24,352 nt of DNA from Bacillota bacterium. Lineage in GTDB: Bacteria; Bacillota; DTU030. Each line of letters starts with the position of its first letter. The first letter of the stretch is position 1. A program made the position numbers and the translations under genes. Where the stretch lies: positions 1 through 24,352 of the forward strand of contig DUTA01000120.1 of the NCBI GenBank assembly GCA_012842325.1, given 5' to 3'. Shown piece after piece: positions 13,631-21,440 of this stretch. The notes beneath the pieces were generated by a model. That model did not search any database and was not told where the DNA came from. It was given only the letters and a program-made list of their open reading frames with translations.

Positions 13631-14746
13631 ATGGCCAGGGGTTACGTGAAAAAAGTGTTTCCCGGCAACAATACTTCCCAGGGGTTCATATCCTTCTACG
13701 ACTATATCATTCCCCCCGACGCGACACGGGTGTTGATAATCAAGGGCGGCCCGGGGGTTGGCAAGTCGACCTTTATGAGCAAGATTGCCGAGGAGATGCT
13801 GAACCGCGGTTACGATATTGAGCTGCACTGCTGTGCTTCCGATGTCGGTTCCCTGGATGGCATCCTGATCCCCAGGTTGGGTGTGGCCATCATGGACGGT
13901 ACCGCCCCCCATATTATGGACCCCAAATACCCCGGTGCCCTGGAAGAGATTATTTATCTGGGGGAATACTGGGACAGTTCCCGCATCAAGCCCTATAAAG
14001 AAAAAATTATGGAGATCAGCCGGGAATCGAGCCGGATGTACAAGCGGGGATACCGGTTCCTAAAGGCGGCCCAGCTGGTTTACCGGGATTGGGAGGAAGC
14101 CAACATGGAAGCCATGAATTTTGCCTATGCCAACCAGCAGACGGAAGAGCTTCAACGGGAGCTTTTTGCCGATATTCCCGTTGCATCCCGCACCGGATAC
14201 GAACGGCACCTCTTTGCCCGGGCTATTACCCCGGAGGGGATGTTGAATTATGTCGATACCATCATTGGACCCTGCGCTGTCAAATATGTCATAGAAGGGG
14301 AACCGGGCACCGGCAAATCGACCTTAATCGAAAAAATTGCCAGGGCTGCCCTGGGGCGGGGTTTTACCGTTGAAATGTACCACTGCCCCCTGAATCCGGA
14401 GAAGGTGGAACACATAGTGATCAAAGAGCTGGATGTGGCCCTGACAAAGTCCATCGAGCCCCACCGGTATTGTTACAGCCCCGGTGACAGGATCATAAAC
14501 TTAAATGGGGGCCTCGATCAGAAGGTGGTGGCCAAGTACACTACCCTGATCAATGAGAACCGGGAAATATTCTTCACCCTTTTCAACCAGGCCATTAAGT
14601 TTATCGGGCGGGCCAAGGAACACCACGATCGCCTGGAAACCTACTATACACCCTACATGGATTTTGCCGCCATCGCCCGCCGGCGGGAGGAGATTTTGCA
14701 GGAGATCCTGGCCTGTGCGGAGAAGGTGGAGGCGGCCGGCTCCTGA
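13631..14746 (+). CDS. Protein with two tandem P-loop ATPase domains, function unknown
   Basis: A 371-residue soluble protein with two Walker A motifs, GGPGVGKS at 39-46 and GEPGTGKS at 223-230. The two halves look like an internal duplication: each P-loop is followed about 20 residues later by a strand with cysteine or histidine (IELHCCASD and VEMYHCPLN), then by similar segments reading DGILIPRLGVAIMDG and EHIVIKELDVALTKS. It resembles a conserved, uncharacterised family of Firmicutes ATPases. ATP or GTP binding is likely from the motifs; the job is not known. AAAAAGGAGG at 13611-13620 sets the ATG at 13631. A good hairpin terminator follows, so it appears to be a single-gene unit. Confidence 0.85.
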   Translation: MARGYVKKVFPGNNTSQGFISFYDYIIPPDATRVLIIKGGPGVGKSTFMSKIAEEMLNRGYDIELHCCASDVGSLDGILIPRLGVAIMDGTAPHIMDPKYPGALEEIIYLGEYWDSSRIKPYKEKIMEISRESSRMYKRGYRFLKAAQLVYRDWEEANMEAMNFAYANQQTEELQRELFADIPVASRTGYERHLFARAITPEGMLNYVDTIIGPCAVKYVIEGEPGTGKSTLIEKIARAALGRGFTVEMYHCPLNPEKVEHIVIKELDVALTKSIEPHRYCYSPGDRIINLNGGLDQKVVAKYTTLINENREIFFTLFNQAIKFIGRAKEHHDRLETYYTPYMDFAAIARRREEILQEILACAEKVEAAGS

Positions 14747-14782
14747 CACTACTTTTATTGTAAATAAAATATTATCCTCGAG

Positions 14783-14809
14783 ACCGGGGTCCAGCGGGAT
14801 CCCGGTTTT
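14783..14809 (+). terminator. Terminator after the double P-loop gene
   Basis: A ten-pair stem with one G-U pair (14783-14792 with 14797-14806), loop AGCG, and TTTT overlapping the stem end. Confidence 0.8.
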
Positions 14810-14931
14810 CCTTGGCAGGAAAATATTCCCCGGGAAAGAATGCTTTTAAAATCCGGGCTGTCCCCTGGGTGGAGTAAAAAAGGTTACCGGGGAAATACTG
14901 ACTAGAAAAATTATGGTTGGGGGGAAGGAAG

Positions 14932-15345
14932 ATGGAACAGACACTGGTACTAATCAAGCCCGATGCCGTTGAGAGGGGGCTGGTGGGCAAGATTATAAAC
15001 CGTTTTGAGGAAAAGGGCCTAAAGATAGTGGCCATGAAAATGGAGCATATTTCCCGGGAAGTGGCTGAAGCCCATTATCGGGAGCACCGGGGCAAGCCCT
15101 TTTATCGGGAACTGGTAGATTTTATCACTTCCGGCCCCCTGGTGGCCATGGTTTTACAGGGCCCCGGGGCCATAGAGACAGTCCGGAGAATCATGGGTGA
15201 CACAGCCGGCACCACGCCGGGGACAATCAGGGGTGACTGGGCAGAGGGGGTGACCCGCAACCTTGTCCACGGCTCCGATTCCCCGGCCAGCGCGGCCCGG
15301 GAAATTGCCATCTTTTTCGGGCAGGGGGAGGGCATTACACGGTAA
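14932..15345 (+). CDS. ndk: Nucleoside diphosphate kinase
   Basis: Ndk balances nucleoside triphosphate pools by moving the gamma phosphate through a phosphohistidine. The active-site histidine is H113 in NLVHGSDS; K9 (IKPDAV), Y49 and the PGTIRGD segment are also in place. The product is 137 residues, a little short: compared with typical bacterial Ndk the loop before PGTIRGD is about two residues shorter and the last ten or so residues are missing. Both changes occur in natural Ndk proteins. The ATG at 14932 has GGGGGAAGGAA upstream and gives the canonical start MEQTLVLIKPDAV. Confidence 0.96.
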   Translation: MEQTLVLIKPDAVERGLVGKIINRFEEKGLKIVAMKMEHISREVAEAHYREHRGKPFYRELVDFITSGPLVAMVLQGPGAIETVRRIMGDTAGTTPGTIRGDWAEGVTRNLVHGSDSPASAAREIAIFFGQGEGITR

Positions 15346-15364
15346 AGCAGATACCCTCAGGGTG

Positions 15365-15391
15365 ATATTGTCAATCCCCCGGGCATAATTA
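15365..15391 (+). promoter_or_regulatory. Candidate sigma-E promoter for the L,D-transpeptidase operon
   Basis: ATATT (15365-15369), exactly 14 nt, then CATAATTA (15384-15391). The -35 and the spacing match the sigma-E consensus, but only the CATA half of the -10 does. The start codon is 46 nt further on. Weaker than the site before the deacetylase. Confidence 0.35.
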
Positions 15392-15437
15392 TTACAGCAG
15401 AAAAGGAAAGAGAACTGTAAGCAGGAGGCCGGGGAAG

Positions 15438-16385
15438 ATGAGGTCAGAGAGCCGGGTCATATTGTTCCTTGTCCTCTTTATCCTGCTTCCCTGCCTGGCT
15501 GTCCGGGGGGCCGGGAGAGAACCCTCCTGCCAGTGCCAGGGGCAGCCTCTGCTGGTGAAGACTATTCCACCGATGCGGGGAAAAGCTGTCCTTGCTTTGC
15601 AGGAGCGCCTGTCCCAGCTGGGGTATTATCGGAAGGAGGCCGATGGGCTGTACGGCCCCGCTACGGTGCAGGCGGTTGAGAAATTACAGGCCGATCTGGG
15701 CCTGCCGGTAACGGGTAATATGGATCCGGCAACCTGGGCTCATCTGGCCTGGGTAGAGGAAAAGGCGGTGGTAGAACAGCCCCTGCCCCCGCCCCAGGGG
15801 GAGATAAGTATCCTTGTCGACACCGATGCCCTCATTTTAATTGTCTATGCCGACGGTGAACCCTACAAGATCTACCCGGTCGCAGTGGGGAAGTGGACAA
15901 CACCGACTCCCCTGGGGGAATGGCAGATCAACAGCATGAGCAGTGTCTGGGAAGGGCCTTTTGGGGCCCGCTGGCTGGGCCTCAGTTGTCCTTTCGGCAA
16001 CTATGGTATTCACGGGACCGATAATCCGGCCTCCATCGGTTGGGAAGTCAGCAGTGGCTGCATCAGGATGTACAATCACGATGTCATTGAGCTCTTCGAT
16101 TGGGTTGCCCCGGGTACCCCGGTAACGATTATCGGCTCCCGGATAAAATCAATTCCTATCCCGCCGCGGCTGGGACCGGGAGATGTGGGCCAGGCGGTGG
16201 TTCCCCTCCAGTGGCGCCTGCGGGAATTGGGGCAGGATGTGGGGCGTGCCGATGGGGTATACGGCAAGGCCACCGAGGGGGCTGTCCGGGAGCTCCAGTA
16301 TTTCTATGGCCTGCCGCCCAGCGGCATAGCGGACCGGAACCTCCTGTTCCTGCTGGGTCTGGGTAAAGGGGGGGAGGACCGGTGA
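15438..16385 (+). CDS. Secreted L,D-transpeptidase with two peptidoglycan-binding domains
   Basis: A 315-residue exported protein built as signal peptide (about 7-25), PG_binding_1 domain (about 44-105), YkuD L,D-transpeptidase domain (about 121-235) and a second PG_binding_1 domain (about 247-308). The catalytic signature is complete: H192 (IHGTD), S206, G207, C208 and R210 (SSGCIRM). Enzymes of this family make 3-3 cross-links in peptidoglycan or attach proteins to it. AGGAGG sits at 15423-15428. The stop overlaps the GTG start of the following solute-binding protein gene by 4 nt (GTGA), so the two are probably translationally coupled. A sigma-E-like promoter upstream suggests use in spore envelope building, which is inference. 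Confidence 0.93.
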   Translation: MRSESRVILFLVLFILLPCLAVRGAGREPSCQCQGQPLLVKTIPPMRGKAVLALQERLSQLGYYRKEADGLYGPATVQAVEKLQADLGLPVTGNMDPATWAHLAWVEEKAVVEQPLPPPQGEISILVDTDALILIVYADGEPYKIYPVAVGKWTTPTPLGEWQINSMSSVWEGPFGARWLGLSCPFGNYGIHGTDNPASIGWEVSSGCIRMYNHDVIELFDWVAPGTPVTIIGSRIKSIPIPPRLGPGDVGQAVVPLQWRLRELGQDVGRADGVYGKATEGAVRELQYFYGLPPSGIADRNLLFLLGLGKGGEDR

Positions 16386-17722
16386 GGGGGCGGCGGGGAG
16401 CGCTAATGGGGATTCTCCTGATAATCCTGGCCGGTCTCTATTTTTTCTTGCCGGCATGCCGGCTGACCTATGTTGATCCGGAGGTCCAGATCAATCCCGC
16501 CCGGCATTATATCCTGGAATTCTGGGATTACCCCCTTCCTGTAGTATGGGAAGATGGTACCAACTACCGGGATTTGGTCCGGGAATTGATCGCCCAATTT
16601 GAAAGGGAGCACCCCAACATCAGCATCAATTACCGGCCCCTGCCCTTTGTCGGGGGGGCGGAACTGCTGGAGCAGGCCCTGCGGGAGGGCTCTCCCCCCG
16701 ATGTTTACTCGGAGCCCTTTTCCCGGGGGATAGTATATCACCAAGGTTTGCAGGTACCCATCACCCCTTACCTGCAGCCGGAGGAGAGGGGTTTCTATTC
16801 CCCCGGGGTGCTGGCTGCCATAGAATGGGAGGGGGAGCTCTGGGGCTGGCCGGCCTGGTTTTCCCCCTTGATCTGGGCGGGGAACCGGCAGCTCCTGGAA
16901 GCAGCCGGCCTCGATGTGGACCGGGTGCAAACCCTGGGCTGGAATTGGGAAGAATTCCTGGCCCTGGCCCGGCAATTTGCCGCGGCAGGGGAGGGGCCCA
17001 GGATCCTTTTTTCCACGGGACCCGGGGAAGGGGAACTATTTGCCAATCTGCTCTCCAATAACGGCTGGAGCTCCCGGGCGGAGAACAGGGAAGAAGGGGA
17101 AAAAAGACGTATTGTCCTGAGAGAGACGGCGGCCTTTATCAGTCTTCTCTGGTCAGAAGGGTTCTGGCAGCCAGGGGAGGATGACCCTGGCTGGCTGGAA
17201 AATTTTTATGCGGGTCGGGTGGCCCTGCTCGGGCCGGTAAACACCTGGCTTTTAAGGGGGGCGGGGGCAAGGGTCCACCAGGCCCGCCACCATCCCGAAC
17301 TGGTGTTTTTACCGGCGCCCCACGGGATCGGGGCCAGGGAGTATGCAGAGCCTACCGTGGCCCTGGTTCGGGTTTTCCGCCAGCGCCGCTTCCAGGGTGC
17401 CGACCAGGTGAAGGCGGCCATGGAATTCGCCCGTTATTTCAGCCAAAAACAGGGGCAGGCCATAGCCCACCGGTTGTGGTCCCTGCCCGCCTACAATCCC
17501 GGGAGCCTAAGGGAGAAGGGGGAAGGGGAATTGTCCCCTGCCAACGCCCGCTTTCTCCTGCGGACCCAGGAGTACCTCTTGCCCCTGCCCCGGGATTTGG
17601 CCCAGTGGCGGCAGGAGCAAAAATGGCAGGAGGAGGTTTTCTCCCCCGCCCTCGCGAAAATATTAGCGGGGGAGCTGACCCCCCGGGAGTTTGCAGAACA
17701 AGTCTATACCCGGCTCCACTAA
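16382..17722 (+). CDS. Extracellular solute-binding protein family 1, probable lipoprotein
   Basis: A 446-residue binding protein of the sugar-type ABC transporter family. The N-terminal helix (about 8-24) ends in LPAC with C26, an imperfect lipobox that could anchor it to the membrane. Typical features follow: a short strand (LEFWDYP), FEREHPNISINY, and SPPDVYSEP, a ligand-pocket region. No ABC permease or ATPase gene is near, so it is an orphan. The GTG at 16382 overlaps the upstream stop and has GGGGGGAGG before it; an ATG at 16406 is possible. Coupling to an L,D-transpeptidase suggests a wall-linked role, for instance binding a peptidoglycan fragment or glycan, but this is speculation. 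Confidence 0.87.
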   Translation: MRGRRGALMGILLIILAGLYFFLPACRLTYVDPEVQINPARHYILEFWDYPLPVVWEDGTNYRDLVRELIAQFEREHPNISINYRPLPFVGGAELLEQALREGSPPDVYSEPFSRGIVYHQGLQVPITPYLQPEERGFYSPGVLAAIEWEGELWGWPAWFSPLIWAGNRQLLEAAGLDVDRVQTLGWNWEEFLALARQFAAAGEGPRILFSTGPGEGELFANLLSNNGWSSRAENREEGEKRRIVLRETAAFISLLWSEGFWQPGEDDPGWLENFYAGRVALLGPVNTWLLRGAGARVHQARHHPELVFLPAPHGIGAREYAEPTVALVRVFRQRRFQGADQVKAAMEFARYFSQKQGQAIAHRLWSLPAYNPGSLREKGEGELSPANARFLLRTQEYLLPLPRDLAQWRQEQKWQEEVFSPALAKILAGELTPREFAEQVYTRLH

Positions 17723-17911
17723 CGGTTCTCAACGGTCAGCAGTCAGTTGCCGGATACAGCCGGCCACAGATAGCTCTTCCCGGCCAATGCTGTTTCAGAT
17801 ACTTCCAGCAACCGCTATCACCCTGCGGGTGGAGAACGGGGAGTGAAGGCAGAGCCGGGCAAGTCCGATTACTAACACCAGATTCTAACGGAAAAGCAAG
17901 GAGGTACAACT

Positions 17912-18346
17912 ATGACCGACAAGGTTGAGAGCTTTCAGCTGGATCATCGAAAAGTGAAAGCCCCCTACGTGCGGAAGGCAGACCGGCTGGTCGGTCCCCG
18001 GGGCGATGTTGTCACCAAATTTGACCTGCGCTTTCTCCAGCCCAATGCCGGGGCCATGCCCACCGACGCCCTCCACACCCTGGAGCACCTGCTGGCAGTT
18101 TACCTGCGGGAGGAACTGGAGGGTGTCATCGACCTTTCCCCTATGGGGTGCCGGACCGGCTTTTACCTGACCCTCTTTGGGGAACAAGAGGTGGAAAAGG
18201 TTAGGGAGGCGCTGAAAAGGGCCCTGGAGCGGGTCCTTGCCGCCACCGGGGTCCCGGCGGCCAACGAGATCCAGTGCGGCAACTTCCGGGATCACTCCCT
18301 TGCCGGGGCCAGGGAGTATGCCAGGGCGGTCCTGGCGGCCCTGTAA
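17912..18346 (+). CDS. luxS: S-ribosylhomocysteine lyase LuxS
   Basis: LuxS splits S-ribosylhomocysteine into homocysteine and the precursor of autoinducer-2, part of the activated methyl cycle. The metal ligands are H55 and H59 in HTLEHLL and C122 in QCGNFRDHSL; the catalytic E58 and C80 (GCRTGFYL) are present. Length is 144 residues, slightly shorter than the usual 150-160. AAGGAGGT lies 6 nt before the ATG. The preceding 189 nt contain a small GCCGG/CCGGC hairpin (17749-17764) but no SAM riboswitch that I can recognise. A strong terminator follows. The partner nucleosidase gene is not in this window. Confidence 0.95.
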   Translation: MTDKVESFQLDHRKVKAPYVRKADRLVGPRGDVVTKFDLRFLQPNAGAMPTDALHTLEHLLAVYLREELEGVIDLSPMGCRTGFYLTLFGEQEVEKVREALKRALERVLAATGVPAANEIQCGNFRDHSLAGAREYARAVLAAL

Positions 18347-18366
18347 GAATCAGAGGCAGAAGGATT

Positions 18367-18394
18367 GGGCACGCTCACTGACGTGCCCTTTTTT
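18367..18394 (+). terminator. Terminator after luxS
   Basis: GGGCACG (18367-18373) and CGTGCCC (18382-18388), a perfect seven-pair stem with an eight-base loop, followed by six T residues. Confidence 0.92.
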
Positions 18395-18421
18395 GTGTCC
18401 TTTGCAATGTCCGGGGCCAGT

Positions 18422-18450
18422 AACCTTTTCCTTTCCATTTCCATAAACTA
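18422..18450 (+). promoter_or_regulatory. Candidate sigma-K (late mother-cell) promoter for the Myb-repeat gene
   Basis: AACC (18422-18425), exactly 16 nt, then CATAAACTA (18442-18450). Every fixed base and the spacing fit the published sigma-K consensus (mACm, 16 nt, CATAnnnTA). The start codon follows 53 nt later. The short -35 makes chance matches possible. Confidence 0.45.
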
Positions 18451-18503
18451 AAGTAAACTTGTAAAGGCTCTTTTATTGCTTTTGCCCAAAAGGGGGGATG
18501 GGA

Positions 18504-18983
18504 ATGCCGCACTGGACCCCGGAAGAAGAGAAACTCCTACGGGAACTCTATCCCACTGCCGATAGTGCCGAATTGGAGCGGATTTTCGGGCGCAAACTGT
18601 CCGCCATTATTTATAAGGCCAATAGCTTGAATTTAAAACGAGAACGCTACTGGAAAGAGGAAGAGATTGAAATCCTCAAGGAAATGTATCCCAGCAGTGA
18701 TACGGAAGAAGTGGCGCGGAGGTTGAAGCGAAGTGTCTTCAGTATCCGCAACAAGGCGGCCCGTTTGGGCTTGACCAAGAGCAACCGTTCTGCCCCCAAG
18801 CGCTGGTCGGGGGAGGAGATCGAACTTTTGCGCCAGTTATATCCAACCAAAGCCACGAAAGAACTGGTCGCCGTCTTCGGCCGCAGTGCCGGTGCCATAC
18901 GGGCCAAGGCCTGGGACTTGAAGCTGAAAAAGAAGCGGGGTCAGGAAAAGGGAGATCCCCGGGGGGAACCTTCTTTCGGGTAA
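18504..18983 (+). CDS. Protein of three tandem Myb/SANT-like helix-turn-helix repeats
   Basis: A 159-residue basic protein made almost entirely of three repeats at about 4-46, 50-91 and 101-142. Each begins with a tryptophan followed by an acidic helix (WTPEEEKLLRELYP, WKEEEIEILKEMYP, WSGEEIELLRQLYP), has a second helix (ELERIFGRK, EVARRLKRS, ELVAVFGRS) and ends in a third, basic helix (AIIYKANSLNL, SIRNKAARLGL, AIRAKAWDLKL). This is the Myb/SANT layout, with the third helix set to enter the DNA groove. It is therefore a probable DNA-binding protein; its target is unknown. The ATG at 18504 is better spaced from AAAAGGGGGG than the ATG at 18498. A sigma-K-like promoter precedes it. Confidence 0.82.
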   Translation: MPHWTPEEEKLLRELYPTADSAELERIFGRKLSAIIYKANSLNLKRERYWKEEEIEILKEMYPSSDTEEVARRLKRSVFSIRNKAARLGLTKSNRSAPKRWSGEEIELLRQLYPTKATKELVAVFGRSAGAIRAKAWDLKLKKKRGQEKGDPRGEPSFG

Positions 18984-19045
18984 GAAGGAATAGCTCAAGG
19001 GGAGAAGAAAAAAGATATAGGCATTTTTCGTGGAGATGAGGCCAC

Positions 19046-21433
19046 ATGTTCCTTTCCCTACCAGCCGTTACCATAGCTTATGCACTGGGAATCTTTCTCG
19101 GCAGCATCCTAGCCCTAAAGCCAACAGCCCTCTTAGCCTTCTGCACGCTCCTGTTCTTCCTCGTCATTGGGCAGGTAAGGAGGAAAGGGGAGGTTGGCCT
19201 GCTTCTTTTTCTCTTGTTGATATTGTTGGGCATGTTCCGGTATCAGCTCCTCTGGCAGCGGCCCAGCATTCTGGATAACTTCCAGGGAAAGGAAGTTGTA
19301 GCTACCGGAATTGTCGTGGAAGAACCTGCCCTGCGGGGGGACAGGCTCTCCTTTAATCTGAAACTGGATGCCATTGAATACCGGGGAGAGCCGGTGCCGG
19401 CGGCGGAGGAAGTCCTCGTCCAAGTCCGGGGATGGGCGGGTGAAGGCATAGTTTACGGAGACCGGCTGCAGCTGCGGGGACGGGTTCAGTCGCCAGCCCA
19501 GCCGGCCAACTTTGGCGAATTCAACTATAATGCCTATTTGCGGCGCATGGGGATCAAATATCTTCTCCTGCCGCGTCCCCAAGGCCTTAGGGTCATTTCC
19601 CGGGGGGAAGGAAATCCCCTGGTGGCCTTGGCCCTCCGGGTGAAGAAGCTGCTTTTAGGGGTCATTGAAGCCACCCTGCCCCCTGACCAGGGCAGGGTAC
19701 TGCAGAGTCTCCTCTTCGGGGAACGGGTGGCCCTGGAGCCAGATGTTTTACAGGACTTTGAAAAGAGCGGGGTTGTCCACCTGCTGGCAGTATCGGGTTT
19801 GCACGTTGGTTTTGTGGCTGGCTTGGGTTTCGGTTTGGGCAGGCTCCTGGCATGGTCGCCCCGTTTTACTGCCCTGGTCAGCGGCCTTATAGTAGCCTTA
19901 TATTTACTGGTAATCGGTTTCCGGGCTTCGGTCCTCAGGGCGGGGATTATGCTCTGGGTAGGAATTGCCGGCCTTTTGCTCAACCGGCGTGCCGACAGCC
20001 TGACCGCCCTCAGTGCGGCCGGCCTCTTTTTGCTGCTGGTCCGGCCGGGTTTTCTCTTTACTCCCGGCTTTCAGCTGTCCTTTGGGGCGACCTGGGGAAT
20101 TCTCTATCTGTTTCCCCTCCTGGCCAGGGCCCTCTCTTTTTTACCCCGCTGGCTGGCCAACAGCTTCGCAGTTTCGGCGGCCGCCCAGCTGGCCACAGAG
20201 CCCATCCTGGCCTACCATTTTTATGGCTTTGCCCCCTGGTCGGTCTTCAACAACCTGGTGGCTGTTCCCCTGGCGGGAGTCATCATGGGTCTGGGCCTTG
20301 TCAGCTGTGGTGCAGGTCTGGTCTTTCTCCCCCTGGCCAGGATCCTGGCGGCGGCCAACGGCATCTTAATCACCGTATTGCAGAAATTCATTGCCCTTGC
20401 CGCTTCCCTGCCCCTGGCCTACCTTTACCTTCCCCCGCCCGGCCCCCTGTTTTTGGCCGCCTATTATGCCCTCCTTGTCCTCCTGCCCCGCCTATTTCCA
20501 GAGCAGGAAAAAGAAGGGGAGGGGAAGGCAGGAGCTGTTCCTTACCGGGCGGCAGCCCTTGTCCTGGTATCCATCCTGCTGTTTTCCTGGATCTTATCTT
20601 CCCTGAATCCCCACCAGCTGGAGGTCACCTTCCTTTCCGTAGGGGCAGGGGATGCCGTGGTGGTCACCCTGCCCGGGGGGCGGACCTGCCTGATCGACAC
20701 CGGGCCCGGGGGCTTGGAGGAGGGCTTTGATGCCGGGGCCGGGGTGATCATCCCCTACCTGCGCCGGCAGGGGGTCCGGCGCCTGGATCTCATCTTTTTA
20801 ACCCATCCCCACCAGGATCACGCGGGCGGTTTGGCCCAGGTGACAGCCGGACTTCCCGTCGGGGGGATTGTATTTCCCAGGATCTTTTCCCCCGGGGAAT
20901 TTGGCCTGTCCCCTGACTCTGCCATCCCCCTCTTTGGGGTCGTGGCGGGAGACAGGCTGGATCTGGGGCGGGGTGTGGAGTGTACAGTTTTGCACCCTCC
21001 CCCAACTCCCCTTACGGGGACCAATGATGATTACAATAACAATTCCCTGGTTCTCCTCTTAAAGATGGGTGCCGTTAGCTTTCTTTTTACTGGAGATCTG
21101 GAAGGGGCCGGGGAGAATTATATGTTACAATATAACCGGGTATCTCCTGCTACTGTCTTGAAGGTGGCCCACCACGGGGCACGAAATTCCACTGGCAGGG
21201 AGTTTTTGGGAAAAATCAAACCCTCCCTGGCTGTTATTTCTACCGGTCCCAACAGCTTCGGTCATCCCCACCGGGAAACCCTGGAAAGACTGGACGCCCT
21301 GGGGGTAAAGACATTCCGTACCGATGTGGACGGCGCTATCAGAATCAGGACTGACGGGAAAAGAGTTTGGCTGGAGAAGGCCAGGGGGAAGGAGAATGAC
21401 AGCAAGGGCCGGTTCCCCCGGCCGAGGAGGTGA
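19046..21433 (+). CDS. comEC: Competence protein ComEC (DNA uptake channel)
   Basis: ComEC carries single-stranded DNA across the cytoplasmic membrane during transformation. The 795-residue protein has N-terminal membrane segments, an external OB-like region (about 70-200), the multi-spanning Competence domain (about 220-500, with VVHLLAVSGLHVGFV), and a C-terminal metallo-beta-lactamase domain starting near 528 (EVTFLSVGAGDAVVV). The metal-binding motif THPHQDHAGG is at 586-595, and the further histidine region KVAHHGARNS is present, so the nuclease-like domain looks intact. The ATG has a GGAG/GAGG stretch just upstream. The stop is 7 nt before holA, so the two are co-transcribed. It has no frameshift or truncation. 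Confidence 0.96.
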   Translation: MFLSLPAVTIAYALGIFLGSILALKPTALLAFCTLLFFLVIGQVRRKGEVGLLLFLLLILLGMFRYQLLWQRPSILDNFQGKEVVATGIVVEEPALRGDRLSFNLKLDAIEYRGEPVPAAEEVLVQVRGWAGEGIVYGDRLQLRGRVQSPAQPANFGEFNYNAYLRRMGIKYLLLPRPQGLRVISRGEGNPLVALALRVKKLLLGVIEATLPPDQGRVLQSLLFGERVALEPDVLQDFEKSGVVHLLAVSGLHVGFVAGLGFGLGRLLAWSPRFTALVSGLIVALYLLVIGFRASVLRAGIMLWVGIAGLLLNRRADSLTALSAAGLFLLLVRPGFLFTPGFQLSFGATWGILYLFPLLARALSFLPRWLANSFAVSAAAQLATEPILAYHFYGFAPWSVFNNLVAVPLAGVIMGLGLVSCGAGLVFLPLARILAAANGILITVLQKFIALAASLPLAYLYLPPPGPLFLAAYYALLVLLPRLFPEQEKEGEGKAGAVPYRAAALVLVSILLFSWILSSLNPHQLEVTFLSVGAGDAVVVTLPGGRTCLIDTGPGGLEEGFDAGAGVIIPYLRRQGVRRLDLIFLTHPHQDHAGGLAQVTAGLPVGGIVFPRIFSPGEFGLSPDSAIPLFGVVAGDRLDLGRGVECTVLHPPPTPLTGTNDDYNNNSLVLLLKMGAVSFLFTGDLEGAGENYMLQYNRVSPATVLKVAHHGARNSTGREFLGKIKPSLAVISTGPNSFGHPHRETLERLDALGVKTFRTDVDGAIRIRTDGKRVWLEKARGKENDSKGRFPRPRR

Positions 21434-21440
21434 TAGCGAA

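Noticed and set aside
17723..17911. SAM or other riboswitch before luxS
   Set aside because: Only a five-pair hairpin (17749-17764) is visible; conserved SAM riboswitch segments are absent.
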